DNA of 64,000 nucleotides. Source: Paenibacillus xylanexedens. Its GTDB lineage: Bacteria; Bacillota; Bacilli; Paenibacillales; Paenibacillaceae. Shown here piece after piece: positions 27,140-36,304 of this stretch. The notes beneath the pieces were generated by a model. It was not told where the DNA came from. It made no database searches and saw only the letters and a program-made list of their open reading frames with translations. Positions within the stretch are counted from its first letter, which is position 1, and the number at the start of each line of letters is the position of its first letter. A program made the position numbers and the translations under genes. Location of the stretch: positions 1-64,000 of the forward strand of contig NZ_VEBF01000002.1 in assembly GCF_007676705.1 (NCBI RefSeq). Reading direction: 5' to 3'.

Positions 27140-27198
27140 TTGACAAAATCAAAATGTTTTTGTATAACTAAAACAGTTATAACCATAGTGGTTATAAT
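27140..27198 (+). promoter_or_regulatory. VOC gene promoter with a 9-base-arm palindrome
   Basis: TTGACA (27140) and TATAAC (27163) are 17 bases apart. Just downstream, TTATAACCA and TGGTTATAA face each other across TAG (27177-27197), a perfect inverted repeat. The Rrf2 regulator coded after the VOC gene is the likely binder. Confidence 0.8.
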
Positions 27199-27224
27199 TA
27201 GAAAACAAAAAATTGGAGGTTAAC

Positions 27225-27587
27225 ATGAAAATCTTAAATCATTTTATCCCCGTTTTTACCGAGCAACTTGAATCAACCGTTGCTTATTATGAATCTCTTG
27301 CTAACCGATCTATGGATCGGACGTGGGACATTCCTGAAGCTGGCTTATCTTTAGCCACAGTCTATCCTTACGTTATTGTATCTGGAAGTCCCGATGCCAT
27401 GGAGCCTGCTAAATCACTCCGTGCCGTGGTGTATGTGGATTCCATGAACGAATTGAAGGAAGAATTAAAAAAACAAAATACCCTTATAATAAGGGATCAG
27501 TGTGGTCCTATTGGTCCAAGCATTTTTGTGCAGCATCCCGATGGCAGTTTTATTGAATATGTAGAGCCTGCGCAAGCTACTGTTTGA
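27225..27587 (+). CDS. VOC-superfamily (glyoxalase-like) protein
   Basis: The 120-residue protein shows a VOC half-repeat pattern: FIPVFTEQLESTVAYYESL at the start and GPSIFVQHPDGSFIEYVEP at the end. The family binds metal and acts on electrophiles, aromatic rings or thiol adducts, but the usual metal residues are not all evident. GGAGG precedes the ATG. The strong palindrome in its promoter and the convergent Rrf2 gene suggest inducible expression. Confidence 0.8.
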   Translation: MKILNHFIPVFTEQLESTVAYYESLANRSMDRTWDIPEAGLSLATVYPYVIVSGSPDAMEPAKSLRAVVYVDSMNELKEELKKQNTLIIRDQCGPIGPSIFVQHPDGSFIEYVEPAQATV

Positions 27588-27603
27588 TTGGTGAAAAATT
27601 AAA

Positions 27604-27657
27604 AAATGTAAAATAAAGCTACTCCATACACCGTAGGAGCAGCTTTATTTTACATTT
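27604..27657. terminator. Bidirectional terminator between VOC and Rrf2 genes
   Basis: AAATGTAAAATAAAGCT pairs with AGCTTTATTTTACATTT. The right arm overlaps the last codons of the Rrf2 gene. Confidence 0.8.
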
Positions 27658-28079
27658 GCCTCTGTTCGTATTTGCTCCACAATTTGAGCTAGGGTAACAG
27701 AAGCCAGTTCATGCTCCATGACCTTCTGCGCATTAGAGAGTTTCGGTAATAGTATCGATTCAATGTTCATACCTACAGAGCAATTGGGGTCAGTATTCTT
27801 GTGAAAATTGAAAAGCTGATTTCCTTCCACAGATTCGACCGCTTGAAAGATATGCAGCAGGGTTAATCTTTCGGGCGATACCAGAAGGGAGGCCCCTGCA
27901 ACTCCTGGTTTTGTTTCAATATACCCTGCTTTTTTGAGCTGGGCCATAATCCTTCTAATTACAACAGGGTTACTATTGATGCTACGTGCAATTCGATCAC
28001 CTGTACTATATATGGGATCCAACGTAATCATCGAGAGAATATGGACTGCCATCGAAAAGCGACTGCTTATTTGTTTCAT
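27645..28079 (-). CDS. Rrf2-family transcriptional regulator
   Basis: The 144-residue protein has the Rrf2 winged helix: ISSRFSMAVHILSMI, then IARSINSNPVVIRRIMAQLKKAGYIE. Only one cysteine (in TDPNCSVG) lies in the sensor loop, so an iron-sulfur cluster like that of NsrR or IscR, which needs three, is unlikely. It therefore fits the cluster-free YwnA/CymR-like group. It faces the VOC gene, whose promoter holds a candidate operator. Confidence 0.88.
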   Translation of the reverse strand: MKQISSRFSMAVHILSMITLDPIYSTGDRIARSINSNPVVIRRIMAQLKKAGYIETKPGVAGASLLVSPERLTLLHIFQAVESVEGNQLFNFHKNTDPNCSVGMNIESILLPKLSNAQKVMEHELASVTLAQIVEQIRTEANVK

Positions 28080-28101
28080 CTACTCACCTTCTTTGCTACA
28101 A

Positions 28102-28130
28102 AGTATAGTTCCATTTATAGAACAGGTCAA
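28102..28130 (-). promoter_or_regulatory. Rrf2 gene promoter
   Basis: On the minus strand TTGACC (28130-28125) and TATACT (28107-28102) are 17 bases apart. The spacer has GTTC-TATAAATG-GAAC, a loose inverted repeat. Confidence 0.6.
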
Positions 28131-28240
28131 TCGACAGTTTTTCAGCAGGTAAACAAGAGGCTCAAAAGTCATTCCCAAGTACTTATGGTTCCATCAAATA
28201 AGAAGTTAGAACGAAGAATAAAGAACGCCAGACTTCATTA

Positions 28241-28335
28241 AGCTAACGGGAAACGATAACTCAATAAAACAATGAAAGCAGCTGACCCATGTGATCGGCT
28301 GCTTTTGTTCGTCTAACGAGCAGTTTAGTTCTGTT
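28241..28335 (+). repeat. Repeat family B, copy 2
   Basis: AAGCTAACGGGAAACGATAAC opens the copy. The middle hairpin is GCAGCTGACC and GATCGGCTGC with a short loop, and the right end is TCTAACGAGCAGTTTAG. The whole unit can fold as a long stem with bulges. Confidence 0.75.
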
Positions 28336-28403
28336 ATAAAAGGTTTTTTTCTAAGTTTTATAGAAAAGTAAACTAAAGTAAATTAACAAGGAGGAATCAA
28401 AAA

Positions 28404-28823
28404 ATGGTTAATAGTAAATCTAAGACACTTGGCCTGATTGGTTCAGTACTAATTGTAACAGTAGTTCTTGTTTGTTCTTATCAGATTTATCTCAATGTAG
28501 GATATGTTCATCATTATTTTTCGCCAAAATCAACATCTGTTATTGATACTGAAGATACCACAGACGAATGGAATCCTATAATATTTGATGGTAAAGACTC
28601 AATTGAATACGATACTGTTTTCTGGGACAAGGCCATCATTAATGATGCAAATAGTGACCGAAACGTGTTATTGAGAGTTAAAGATGCAAAAGGGGATATT
28701 GTTATTGAGGAATTCCAAGTATCTCCTGGGACCAGCAAGCATTTAGATGGCCTGATTAGAGATACAAAGTACTTCTTTGAAATTAAAGCTGAAGAAGGAC
28801 AATTCATTCTTAATGCAACATAA
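28404..28823 (+). CDS. Small membrane-anchored protein of unknown function
   Basis: The 139-residue protein has an N-terminal membrane helix (LGLIGSVLIVTVVLVCSYQIYL) and an outer beta-rich domain of about 100 residues. AGGAGG precedes the ATG. It stands alone between repeat B copies 2 and 3. No family is recognised. Confidence 0.75.
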   Translation: MVNSKSKTLGLIGSVLIVTVVLVCSYQIYLNVGYVHHYFSPKSTSVIDTEDTTDEWNPIIFDGKDSIEYDTVFWDKAIINDANSDRNVLLRVKDAKGDIVIEEFQVSPGTSKHLDGLIRDTKYFFEIKAEEGQFILNAT

Positions 28824-28868
28824 TAAGGACGTAATGATATACGAACCTTACCTTTTGATTATTCATTC

Positions 28869-28958
28869 AACTAACGGGAAATGATATCTCAATAAAACAA
28901 GGGGGCAGCCGATCTACATGATTTGTTGCCTTTGTTCATGTAATGGACAGTTTTGTTC
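28869..28958 (+). repeat. Repeat family B, copy 3
   Basis: CAACTAACGGGAAATGATATC opens it, GGCAGCCGATC is the left hairpin arm, and the right arm (GATTTGTTGCC) is more degenerate. The right end reads TGTAATGGACAGTTTTG. Confidence 0.7.
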
Positions 28959-29021
28959 AAAACCGTATTCAACTCCTCTTTTTGGGAAAAATAAAACATC
29001 CCAACTAAGAGGTGCTTGCAT

Positions 29022-29384
29022 TTGAAAAAGTTAATTTTGACAATCGTTCTAGCGCTTGGGTTAACTTCGCTAATCAAAACTCCAGCTTCAGGCGAAGAAA
29101 CCCTGTCATTAAAAAATACAATGAAATGCTCTTTAATCCAGCAGGCGCTGATAATTGAATTAAATCCTCAAATAATGAGTACTCTTCGTCAAAAGTACCA
29201 CGACAACTTTTTGTACGCGAACGTCCGCGTGTTACCAATCCAAGGTATGGATAATCTGGAGGCTAATTTTATTTTGGAAATGACAGTGATGAAAGGAGAG
29301 CAGCCAGAAATAGTCCAAATGACGTTTCGACGAGATGGTCTTAATGGCTATAAGGTAGATGATATTAATGTGATTACTACTTAG
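29022..29384 (+). CDS. Small exported protein of unknown function
   Basis: From the TTG at 29022, seven bases after AAGAGGTG, the protein has about 120 residues with a signal peptide (LILTIVLALGLTSLIKTPASG). The mature part has one cysteine and a two-layer alpha/beta look. A TTG at 29016 is an alternative start. It stands between repeat B copies 3 and 4 and resembles neither neighbour. Confidence 0.7.
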   Translation: MKKLILTIVLALGLTSLIKTPASGEETLSLKNTMKCSLIQQALIIELNPQIMSTLRQKYHDNFLYANVRVLPIQGMDNLEANFILEMTVMKGEQPEIVQMTFRRDGLNGYKVDDINVITT

Positions 29385-29394
29385 AAACAAGATT

Positions 29395-29490
29395 AAGCTA
29401 ACGGGAAATGATAGCTCAATAAAACAAAGGGGGCAGCCGGTCAACATGATCGGCTGTCTCTATTCAATTAGCGGGCAGGTTAGTTTAATG
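29395..29490 (+). repeat. Repeat family B, copy 4
   Basis: This is the best-preserved copy: AAGCTAACGGGAAATGATAG at the left, GGCAGCCGGTC and GATCGGCTG in the hairpin, and TTAGCGGGCAGGTTAGTTTAA at the right. It starts 11 bases after the preceding gene. Confidence 0.8.
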
Positions 29491-29574
29491 AATAACTTTC
29501 CAGTCATTGGGTAGACTACTCTCGCATTGGTGAGAAGTTATTTCTGCGAGTAGATTCTTCTCAAGGAGGATATT

Positions 29575-30387
29575 ATGAGAGTTAAGACACTGTTTCTTCT
29601 AATGATAATAAGTTTGTTCTATTCACTGCTGTCGAGCACTGCTACAGCCCATAACATAGAACCATCCGAATTTGTGGCAGCCCCTACTGAGGGCGAAACT
29701 CGCCAGGGACCAGTAAATCGGTTTGCAAAAGCGATCCTTCGAAACGATCTTGATGAGGCACAAAAATATGTAGAAAAGGATTATGTCCAAATCCCCGAGA
29801 TAAGGGGGAATTCCCAAATCAGCGGAGTACAGCTCGTTTCCTCACCAAAGTCAGATGTGAAATACCTACTAGCTCATTTTAATGATGAATTTTTAGAGGA
29901 AGAACGACTTGCTTTCATATGGGAACTAATCATAAAGGAAAATCGAATCACTAAAATTAGCATTCTGTTCGACGGAGCCAATCCGCTCGTCGATGAGGCC
30001 CGATTGATCAGGGAATACCAACTGAGGTTCAAAAGGGACGTACTGGTACCCTCTGAGTTTCCGTTCGAGATAACTCACTTCGACGGATACGTTGATGGTC
30101 ATGAATCACTTGAACTAATCTATCGAAACAAAGCACTGAATGGCTTCTTCCGGGTCAAAGTATTCCCAGTCGTAGTAGAACTGGAGCGGTACAAAGGAAA
30201 GGACGATGTGTATTATCAACTAAAAGACGGAACGAAAGCAATATACCGGCCTAAATTCGAATTGGGATATGAACTTCGATTCCAGAAAAACGGGATGCAA
30301 TATACGCTTGCGATTGGAAACAAGAAAATGTTGAAAGCGAAGTTTAAAGCAACAGACTTACTCAAACTTGCCAATTCTATGATATAG
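29575..30387 (+). CDS. Exported protein of unknown function
   Basis: The 270-residue protein has a signal peptide (LFLLMIISLFYSLLSSTATA), a helical region of about residues 45-75 and a long beta-rich remainder. AAGGAGG precedes the ATG. The C-terminal half (DVLVPSEFPFEITHFDGYVDG onward) suggests a two-domain surface protein, perhaps like DUF4367-type proteins, but I cannot name it. It follows repeat B copy 4. Confidence 0.75.
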   Translation: MRVKTLFLLMIISLFYSLLSSTATAHNIEPSEFVAAPTEGETRQGPVNRFAKAILRNDLDEAQKYVEKDYVQIPEIRGNSQISGVQLVSSPKSDVKYLLAHFNDEFLEEERLAFIWELIIKENRITKISILFDGANPLVDEARLIREYQLRFKRDVLVPSEFPFEITHFDGYVDGHESLELIYRNKALNGFFRVKVFPVVVELERYKGKDDVYYQLKDGTKAIYRPKFELGYELRFQKNGMQYTLAIGNKKMLKAKFKATDLLKLANSMI

Positions 30388-31048
30388 AGTAGCCATGAAG
30401 TCAATGTAGTTCAATGCATTAGATACTAGTAAAGTGTATTTCGTTATAACGATTGTTGCAAGGGAATCTCTGTATTTTGACATGGGCTATTTACCCGGAG
30501 CAGCAATGTGATTTACAAGACGATGAGAACGAATATATACTGAGTGGTTTCGGATATCTGGATACGAACAGGTTGATGGTCCTTAATTTGAAATGTATTA
30601 TGGAATGCCATGGCACACATAGGGTGAGATCTGGATACCAGTAAGAAAAAGTAACGATTGTCCTAAGAACACGATAGTAGAATAAAGCGATAGGACCGTC
30701 CCACAAAGAATCCCTGAAGCATGGGCGTTGTACAGATATGTTTGGAACAAGAAAAGGAGATGTCTTGGACGTAAGAGAAGGAATTGTTTTTGTTTTTTTT
30801 GATGTTTTTTTATGATGGAGAGCTTGATTCTCCGCAATTTCTTAAACAAGGTAGCTCACCTTTTTCAAAAAAGTGTAATACATATTTTTGCATAAGTTGG
30901 CTTGAATTTATTATCCCAAGGTCATGAAATCGTTGAATAAGTATAGGTTTTTGTTGCTTGAATGAATTTCGAAGCGTGTCATGTTTACCTATAATAAGGT
31001 TAAAAGAGTTGATCAATCTGTGTAAGGAATAATTGATCTTGACTTTTT
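30388..31048. other. Gene-free stretch before the galactan locus
   Basis: No gene is supported in these 660 bases. Short frames on both strands (30453-30644 plus, 30810-31016 minus) lack ribosome sites and known motifs. Confidence 0.45.
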
Positions 31049-31063
31049 TAGAAAGCGATTACA
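31049..31063 (+). promoter_or_regulatory. cre-like (CcpA) site before the first binding-protein gene
   Basis: TAGAAAGCGATTACA fits the catabolite-responsive element consensus WTGNAANCGNWNNCW at all positions but one. It sits 37 bases before the gene start, which would suit repression in glucose. Confidence 0.6.
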
Positions 31064-31099
31064 TCTACTAACACTATTCAAACCAAGGGGAGATATCAG

Positions 31100-32641
31100 A
31101 TGAAGCAAGAAAAAAAGGTGGACGTAAGGCTTCTTATACTCATGCTGCTGGTGAGTCTACTTTTAAGTGCATGTAACAGTAATAATGGTAATGCCAATAA
31201 TGAGTCATCAGGAGAAGCTAGTAACAAAACGGGTAAATCCGAAGAGGTCACGTTGAAGATGTTGCTAATCGGCAGCAAACCTGCGGATTATGACTTGGTG
31301 TTTAACGAGGTAAACCAACTACTTAAGGAAAAGATCAATACCACAATTGAAACAGAGTTCCTCGACTGGTCCGATTGGTCTTCTAAATATCCGCTGAAAT
31401 TCGCCGCAAGAGACGACTTTGATTTGGTATTTACGGCAAATTGGGCCTTCTATCATAACCAGGCCATGAATGGCGGTTTTTATGAACTTACTGATGAAAT
31501 GATACAGAGCCATGCACCGTTGACATGGGAAGCTATGCCGGAGGTTTCATGGGAACAAGCTAAGATCAAAGGTAAACAATACATGGTTCCGAACAATAAC
31601 CAGGAAATTACGGATAAGGTTGTCATGATCCGTGAAGATTTACGTAAGAAACATAATCTTGAGCCGGTTACGAATGCCGAGACATTCGCTGCCTATACGA
31701 AGGGCATTGCTAAAAACGAGCCGGGCATGAGTGGTTTCGCAACAGCTGCCGGGGGTGGATACAAGTGGCATGAATTAGATAATATGCTGCTTGAGCAGCA
31801 GAACGAATGGAAGCTTGTGGACCCGAACATGCCTTTTGCTTTTAAGCTCGACGATCCGGCAGGAAAGGTCTTCAATGTCTACGATACACCTGAGTTTAAA
31901 GAGCTGCTTGTGTATTATAAAGATTTGGCGGATAGTCGAGTCTGGTCTAAGAACGTCGTTAACAGTAAAAATGAAGTGTGGCAGGATGTTAAAGCCGGAA
32001 AGGCAGCATCTCTTAAAGGAAATCTCGGATCACTGGGATTCCAGTTTGTTGAAGCGCAACGTGATCTGCCGGATGTGGAGATGTCGATCGTGGATCTTAC
32101 GCCGGAACAGAAGAAGACGGCCTCCATCTCAACACAAAACGGTATGGCTGTCCATGCGACATCCGAGCATGTTGAACGTGCCCTGATGGTTATTGATTTA
32201 TTGCAGAATGACAAACAAATCCATGACCTGACGATGTATGGTATCCCAGGTATCCACTACGAACCACTCGATGAAGACAAATACAAACCCGGCCCGGATA
32301 GAGACAAATACGCCGGCTTCTCGAACTGGGGATGGAATTCTCCTTTGAACCGCACAGAAGTTTCCTATCCTCAAGAAGCAATGGAAATAGAGAAGGCCTG
32401 GGAAGAAAAAATATTTAATTATCCGCTAGAAACATTTGTGTTCGATGATCAAAAAGTAAAGACTGAGCTGGCGAATATCGGAAATATCATGATACGTTAT
32501 GGTGTACCATTAGAGTACGGCCTGGTTGCCGATCCACAGAAGGGGCAAGCCGAGTTGATAAGCCAACTCAATACTGCCGGGATTGACAGCGTGCAAGCAG
32601 AACTACAGCGCCAGATCGATGCCTTCCTAGAGAATAACTGA
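31100..32641 (+). CDS. Sugar-binding lipoprotein (LplA type, DUF3502-like C-terminus)
   Basis: The 513-residue protein has a lipoprotein signal ending LLLSAC (cysteine 25), then a serine/asparagine linker and a bacterial type 1 solute-binding fold. The C-terminal TELANIGNIMIRYGVPLEYGL belongs to the domain seen in LplA/LipO-type proteins. It should capture an oligosaccharide outside the membrane and hand it to the permeases at 36305 and 37272. A close paralog is coded at 38230 and a broken third copy at 59372. Context suggests galacto-oligosaccharides. Confidence 0.9.
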   Translation: MKQEKKVDVRLLILMLLVSLLLSACNSNNGNANNESSGEASNKTGKSEEVTLKMLLIGSKPADYDLVFNEVNQLLKEKINTTIETEFLDWSDWSSKYPLKFAARDDFDLVFTANWAFYHNQAMNGGFYELTDEMIQSHAPLTWEAMPEVSWEQAKIKGKQYMVPNNNQEITDKVVMIREDLRKKHNLEPVTNAETFAAYTKGIAKNEPGMSGFATAAGGGYKWHELDNMLLEQQNEWKLVDPNMPFAFKLDDPAGKVFNVYDTPEFKELLVYYKDLADSRVWSKNVVNSKNEVWQDVKAGKAASLKGNLGSLGFQFVEAQRDLPDVEMSIVDLTPEQKKTASISTQNGMAVHATSEHVERALMVIDLLQNDKQIHDLTMYGIPGIHYEPLDEDKYKPGPDRDKYAGFSNWGWNSPLNRTEVSYPQEAMEIEKAWEEKIFNYPLETFVFDDQKVKTELANIGNIMIRYGVPLEYGLVADPQKGQAELISQLNTAGIDSVQAELQRQIDAFLENN

Positions 32642-32681
32642 TATTTATCTTCATTTCATTTGTTCTAAATGAAATCTTATG

Positions 32682-32712
32682 AGGACCGATCGAATTGAGA
32701 TCGGTCTCTCCG
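32682..32712 (+). terminator. Hairpin between binding-protein and kinase genes
   Basis: GGACCGATC and GATCGGTCTC pair over a short loop, with only a weak T-run. It may trim transcription so that the binding protein is made in excess. Confidence 0.45.
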
Positions 32713-32818
32713 TCGTCTAAGGAACGGTACAATATTGAACAAACTCTATTACCCTGGTACTGTCTGAGATATACTGCTTCATATACAGAATACACATCCG
32801 ATGAAACGGGAGATATAT

Positions 32819-34546
32819 ATGATCCGAACAACACGAAAAGGCAAAATAATTCCTTATACCTATAAAATGATGATTACCTATTTGTTGCTTGTTCTAGTGA
32901 CAGACGCCGTCATCGGTTATGTTTCCTTTATGATGCTCACCAATTCAAGGACAGAAATCGCCGAGACTAATATTCGGACGACAATGGCACAGACGAGTAA
33001 TAATTTAAAATATCAACTGGATGAGATACAACGTATCTCGGATAATCTGTTTAGCAGCGCCCCCTTTCAGAGAGCATTACAGAAGAAAGGAGAGCCACAC
33101 GACATCTATTTGACCATGATTGATGAGATCATACCCAAAATGCAATCTCCATTGCAGCTGTTCGGCAATCCTATACGAATTGTTCTATACGCCAATAATA
33201 ACGACCTGAACATTGTAGAAGGGGATGACCTCACCAAGCCGCTGAAGGAGAGTGATTATTACATTCTGTCTTCCTCTGAAATTAAGGACAGCGGCTGGGC
33301 TCAGCATATCTTTGAGGGAAACGATAATCGGTGGATGCAGGTCCAGTCGGATCGTGACTTAAATCAAATATCTCATGTACGTCGCATGCTGTCCTTCAAC
33401 GATTATCACAACAGCGGTATACTACGGATCACAGTAGGGTTTGCTGATCTGCTTGGAAACTATGTAACGTATCCAGAAAAAGATGGCATCTCCATGCGAC
33501 TCGTTGACGGAATTACGGGGGCGGTTATGTACCAGCGTGGAGGCACAGATCCAGAAGCAGCCAATTCATCTTCATATTTGACACTCAAACAAGTTGTGCC
33601 GGGAACGGACTTTGTCATTGAAACCTGGGTGCCCCATGATTATTTACAAAAAGACGCTCAACGTCTCCAAAAAATCATCTTATCCGTATGTACAATTAGC
33701 TTTGTTGTCATGATGTTGATCGGATTCCTCGTGGCCAGACTCTCAGGGCGCAAAATGAGAAAAATCATTACGCTTGTCCGTGCTTTCGAGAATGGTAGTT
33801 TTGAGAAACGGCTTCGTTTCCGTGGCAATGATGAATTCAGTCAAATCGCCGATGCCTTTAACTCCATGGCCACCAATATTCAAGAGTTGATCAGTAACGT
33901 CTACGTTCAGGGTGTCCAACGTAAACAGGCCGAACTAGACGCATTACAGGCCCAGATTAATCCACACTTTCTATACAACACGCTCTCTACCATTAGCAGC
34001 CTTGCTAATTTGGGAGAAACGGCTCAAGTTACGGAGATGGTCAAAGGATTATCGAAATTCTACCGTCTAACATTGAACGAGGGGAATATCGTAATACCGC
34101 TTGTGAAAGAACTGGAGCAGGTTGAATCCTATATGAATATTCAACGAGTCAAGTATGTCGATGCATTTATTTTCAGTGTAGACGTGGATCCCAGCATATT
34201 AGACGTTCCGGTTATCAAGTTGATTCTTCAACCTATTGTTGAGAATGTTTTTAAACATGCGTGGTATGGTGACACAATCGCAATTCGTATTGAGGGCCGT
34301 AGGCTAGACAATCTGATTGAACTGAACGTAATCGACAACGGAGTCGGCATGAAGCCCGAAACGGCCCAGTCCATGCTTAATGTAACAGGTCAGGAAAGTG
34401 GTTACGGGTTAAAAAATGTGAATGAAAGAATCAAACTTCGGTACGGAGACAACTACGGTTTAGAAATCGGAAGTGTGTACGGCGGCGGAACGACCGTACG
34501 AATTCTACTGCCGGCAGAGCCAACTATCGATACAGACACATGGTAA
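32819..34546 (+). CDS. YesM-type sensor histidine kinase
   Basis: This kinase of about 575 residues has a first membrane helix (MITYLLLVLVTDAVIGYVSF), an extracellular sensor of about 250 residues, a second helix, a HAMP linker, the His_kinase site QAQINPHFLYNTLS and an ATPase domain with DNGVGMKPE and GYGLKNVNERI. GGGAG lies ahead of the ATG at 32819. With the next gene it forms the type of two-component system that turns on oligosaccharide ABC genes in Paenibacillus. Confidence 0.92.
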   Translation: MIRTTRKGKIIPYTYKMMITYLLLVLVTDAVIGYVSFMMLTNSRTEIAETNIRTTMAQTSNNLKYQLDEIQRISDNLFSSAPFQRALQKKGEPHDIYLTMIDEIIPKMQSPLQLFGNPIRIVLYANNNDLNIVEGDDLTKPLKESDYYILSSSEIKDSGWAQHIFEGNDNRWMQVQSDRDLNQISHVRRMLSFNDYHNSGILRITVGFADLLGNYVTYPEKDGISMRLVDGITGAVMYQRGGTDPEAANSSSYLTLKQVVPGTDFVIETWVPHDYLQKDAQRLQKIILSVCTISFVVMMLIGFLVARLSGRKMRKIITLVRAFENGSFEKRLRFRGNDEFSQIADAFNSMATNIQELISNVYVQGVQRKQAELDALQAQINPHFLYNTLSTISSLANLGETAQVTEMVKGLSKFYRLTLNEGNIVIPLVKELEQVESYMNIQRVKYVDAFIFSVDVDPSILDVPVIKLILQPIVENVFKHAWYGDTIAIRIEGRRLDNLIELNVIDNGVGMKPETAQSMLNVTGQESGYGLKNVNERIKLRYGDNYGLEIGSVYGGGTTVRILLPAEPTIDTDTW

Positions 34547-34561
34547 GACGGAGGGGACAGA

Positions 34562-36136
34562 ATGACTTTAAAGGTGATGCTCGTAGATGACGAGAGAATA
34601 GACTTGGAATGGCTCAGGCGCAGGGTAGTCGGCAGTGGTTTGCCACTCGAAGTCGTTGGAACAGCAAATAATGGATTTGTCGCACTCGAGTTATTGCAGA
34701 AGTTGGAGATCGATCTTCTCCTTTCAGATATTCGCATGCCGATTATGACAGGGATTGAATTCGCACGAAAGGCAAAAAAAATACATCCTCAACTGAAAAT
34801 CATTTTTATTAGTGGGCATGAAGACTTCGACTATGCGAGGGAGGCATTGTCACTTCACGCTTCCGGTTATTTATTGAAGCCAGTTGATAATGACGAACTT
34901 CAAAATATTCTTGTTCAGCAATGTAGTGAGATCAGTCAGGAACAAGAGAGAATGAAAACCAATGATGAGGTCCTGTCTCTTGCCAGTCAAGCACTGCTTC
35001 TCCGCTGGCTAAGCTCTCGATCTGGCGAACAGATCGACAATCATATGCAGCAATTCATACAACCACTTGTCAGTAACGGGGCTGCTGTAGCAATCATTGA
35101 GATGGATGATGTGGAGTGGAAGATGCTTGATATGTCTGCAGATAATCGGCTGCGACTGTCCGGAGACATCATGAGTTATATTGAGACCTTAGCAACGGAG
35201 AGTGGATTAGGTACAATTATCGCAAGTCACTCGGATTATCAATTTATTATGTTGGCAAAAGGAACGGAAGAGGAAAATGTCATCCTGCTGGAAGAATTGA
35301 TTCTGGCCGTAGCAACTGCATTTCCTCTGACCATTACTGTCGGATATGGCAAGTCTACCGATGATTGGCGAGGTCTGCCTGAATCTTACCAACAGGCGAT
35401 AACAGCTCTAGATGCTAAATGGCTAATTGGCAAGAACCGACTCATCAGGGATGTAACCGAGCCTCCATCCAGTGTTAAGGCTTCTGAGAATCTGGAAGAG
35501 ATGATCGAAATGATGATGAAGGCGATTCTATCATATGACCTGGTTGGCATTGATGACTGCCTGCTCCAAATTTTTGGACGTGACCGACCGTTGCACAAGA
35601 TGAATGACGTCTATAATCTGATCATTCGGATCACATCCAAGCTACATGCAGATCTGCAACAATTGAACGAGAACCTATATGAATTGCTGCAATGGGAGTC
35701 TCATCAGCCACAAGTATTGTTCCACTTTGAGACGGTGAGTGATGTATTATCGTGGTTGCGGCGACGATTCTTTGAATTGTCCGAGAAGCTTTTTATGGAA
35801 CGATCAAAGACTAATCGCAAGCTCATTAGGAACATCTTGAATTACGCCAAAGAAAGAATTGAATGTAAAGTAACACTGAAAGAGGTAGCGGCTCATTTCG
35901 CCTTTTCTCCAAACTATTTGGGTCATCTGTTCAAGGAAGAAACCGGAATGAATTTCAGTGATTTTCTGCTTGATCTTAGGATGAAACGCGTACGCGAGTT
36001 GCTTGGTGACCCTTCGCTCAAAATCTATGAGATTGCCGAAAGGGTTGGGTACAAAAACATTATTTATTTCAATCGTCAATTCAAACAGTCCACCGGGATG
36101 TCTCCAGGTGAATATCGGAAGAAACATAATATTTAG
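34562..36136 (+). CDS. YesN-type response regulator with AraC domain
   Basis: The 524-residue protein has a receiver with aspartate 56 in LLLSDIRMPIMTG, the switch lysine in GYLLKPVDNDE, a long middle linker and a C-terminal AraC/XylS double helix-turn-helix (LKEVAAHFAFSPNYLGHLFKEE and IYEIAERVGYKNIIYFNRQFK). It starts 15 bases after the kinase. It probably activates the permease, binding-protein and galactosidase genes downstream. Confidence 0.92.
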   Translation: MTLKVMLVDDERIDLEWLRRRVVGSGLPLEVVGTANNGFVALELLQKLEIDLLLSDIRMPIMTGIEFARKAKKIHPQLKIIFISGHEDFDYAREALSLHASGYLLKPVDNDELQNILVQQCSEISQEQERMKTNDEVLSLASQALLLRWLSSRSGEQIDNHMQQFIQPLVSNGAAVAIIEMDDVEWKMLDMSADNRLRLSGDIMSYIETLATESGLGTIIASHSDYQFIMLAKGTEEENVILLEELILAVATAFPLTITVGYGKSTDDWRGLPESYQQAITALDAKWLIGKNRLIRDVTEPPSSVKASENLEEMIEMMMKAILSYDLVGIDDCLLQIFGRDRPLHKMNDVYNLIIRITSKLHADLQQLNENLYELLQWESHQPQVLFHFETVSDVLSWLRRRFFELSEKLFMERSKTNRKLIRNILNYAKERIECKVTLKEVAAHFAFSPNYLGHLFKEETGMNFSDFLLDLRMKRVRELLGDPSLKIYEIAERVGYKNIIYFNRQFKQSTGMSPGEYRKKHNI

Positions 36137-36144
36137 ATCTCAAC

Positions 36145-36178
36145 AAGCGCCGAGGCATTTATGCTCCGGCGTTTTCTT
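36145..36178 (+). terminator. Terminator after the response regulator
   Basis: AAGCGCCG-AGGCAT pairs with ATGCT-CCGGCGTT imperfectly and is followed by TTCTTCATT. Confidence 0.65.
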
Positions 36179-36304
36179 CATTAAATCGTGGATTGCATAT
36201 TACTTTTAGTTGCTTAACTTAATGTTAGGTGATGATTCGAAAAGCCTATAATCAAAGTAACATAACGCTAACCGAAATACGGTTATAAAGAGAGGGTGAC
36301 ATCT

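Noticed and set aside
27645..28079. Iron-sulfur Rrf2 sensor of NsrR/IscR type.
   Set aside because: The sensor loop has one cysteine where three are needed.
28241..29490. CRISPR array from repeat B copies.
   Set aside because: The units are about 90 bases with whole genes between them and vary in sequence; no cas genes are present.
30453..30644. Plus-strand frame of 63 codons before the galactan locus.
   Set aside because: There is no ribosome site and no family pattern; it may be an old coding scrap but this cannot be shown.
30810..31016. Minus-strand frame of 68 codons (MINSFNLIIGKHDTLRNSF).
   Set aside because: It has no ribosome site and no motif that I recognise, and it lies in a low-complexity AT-rich gap.
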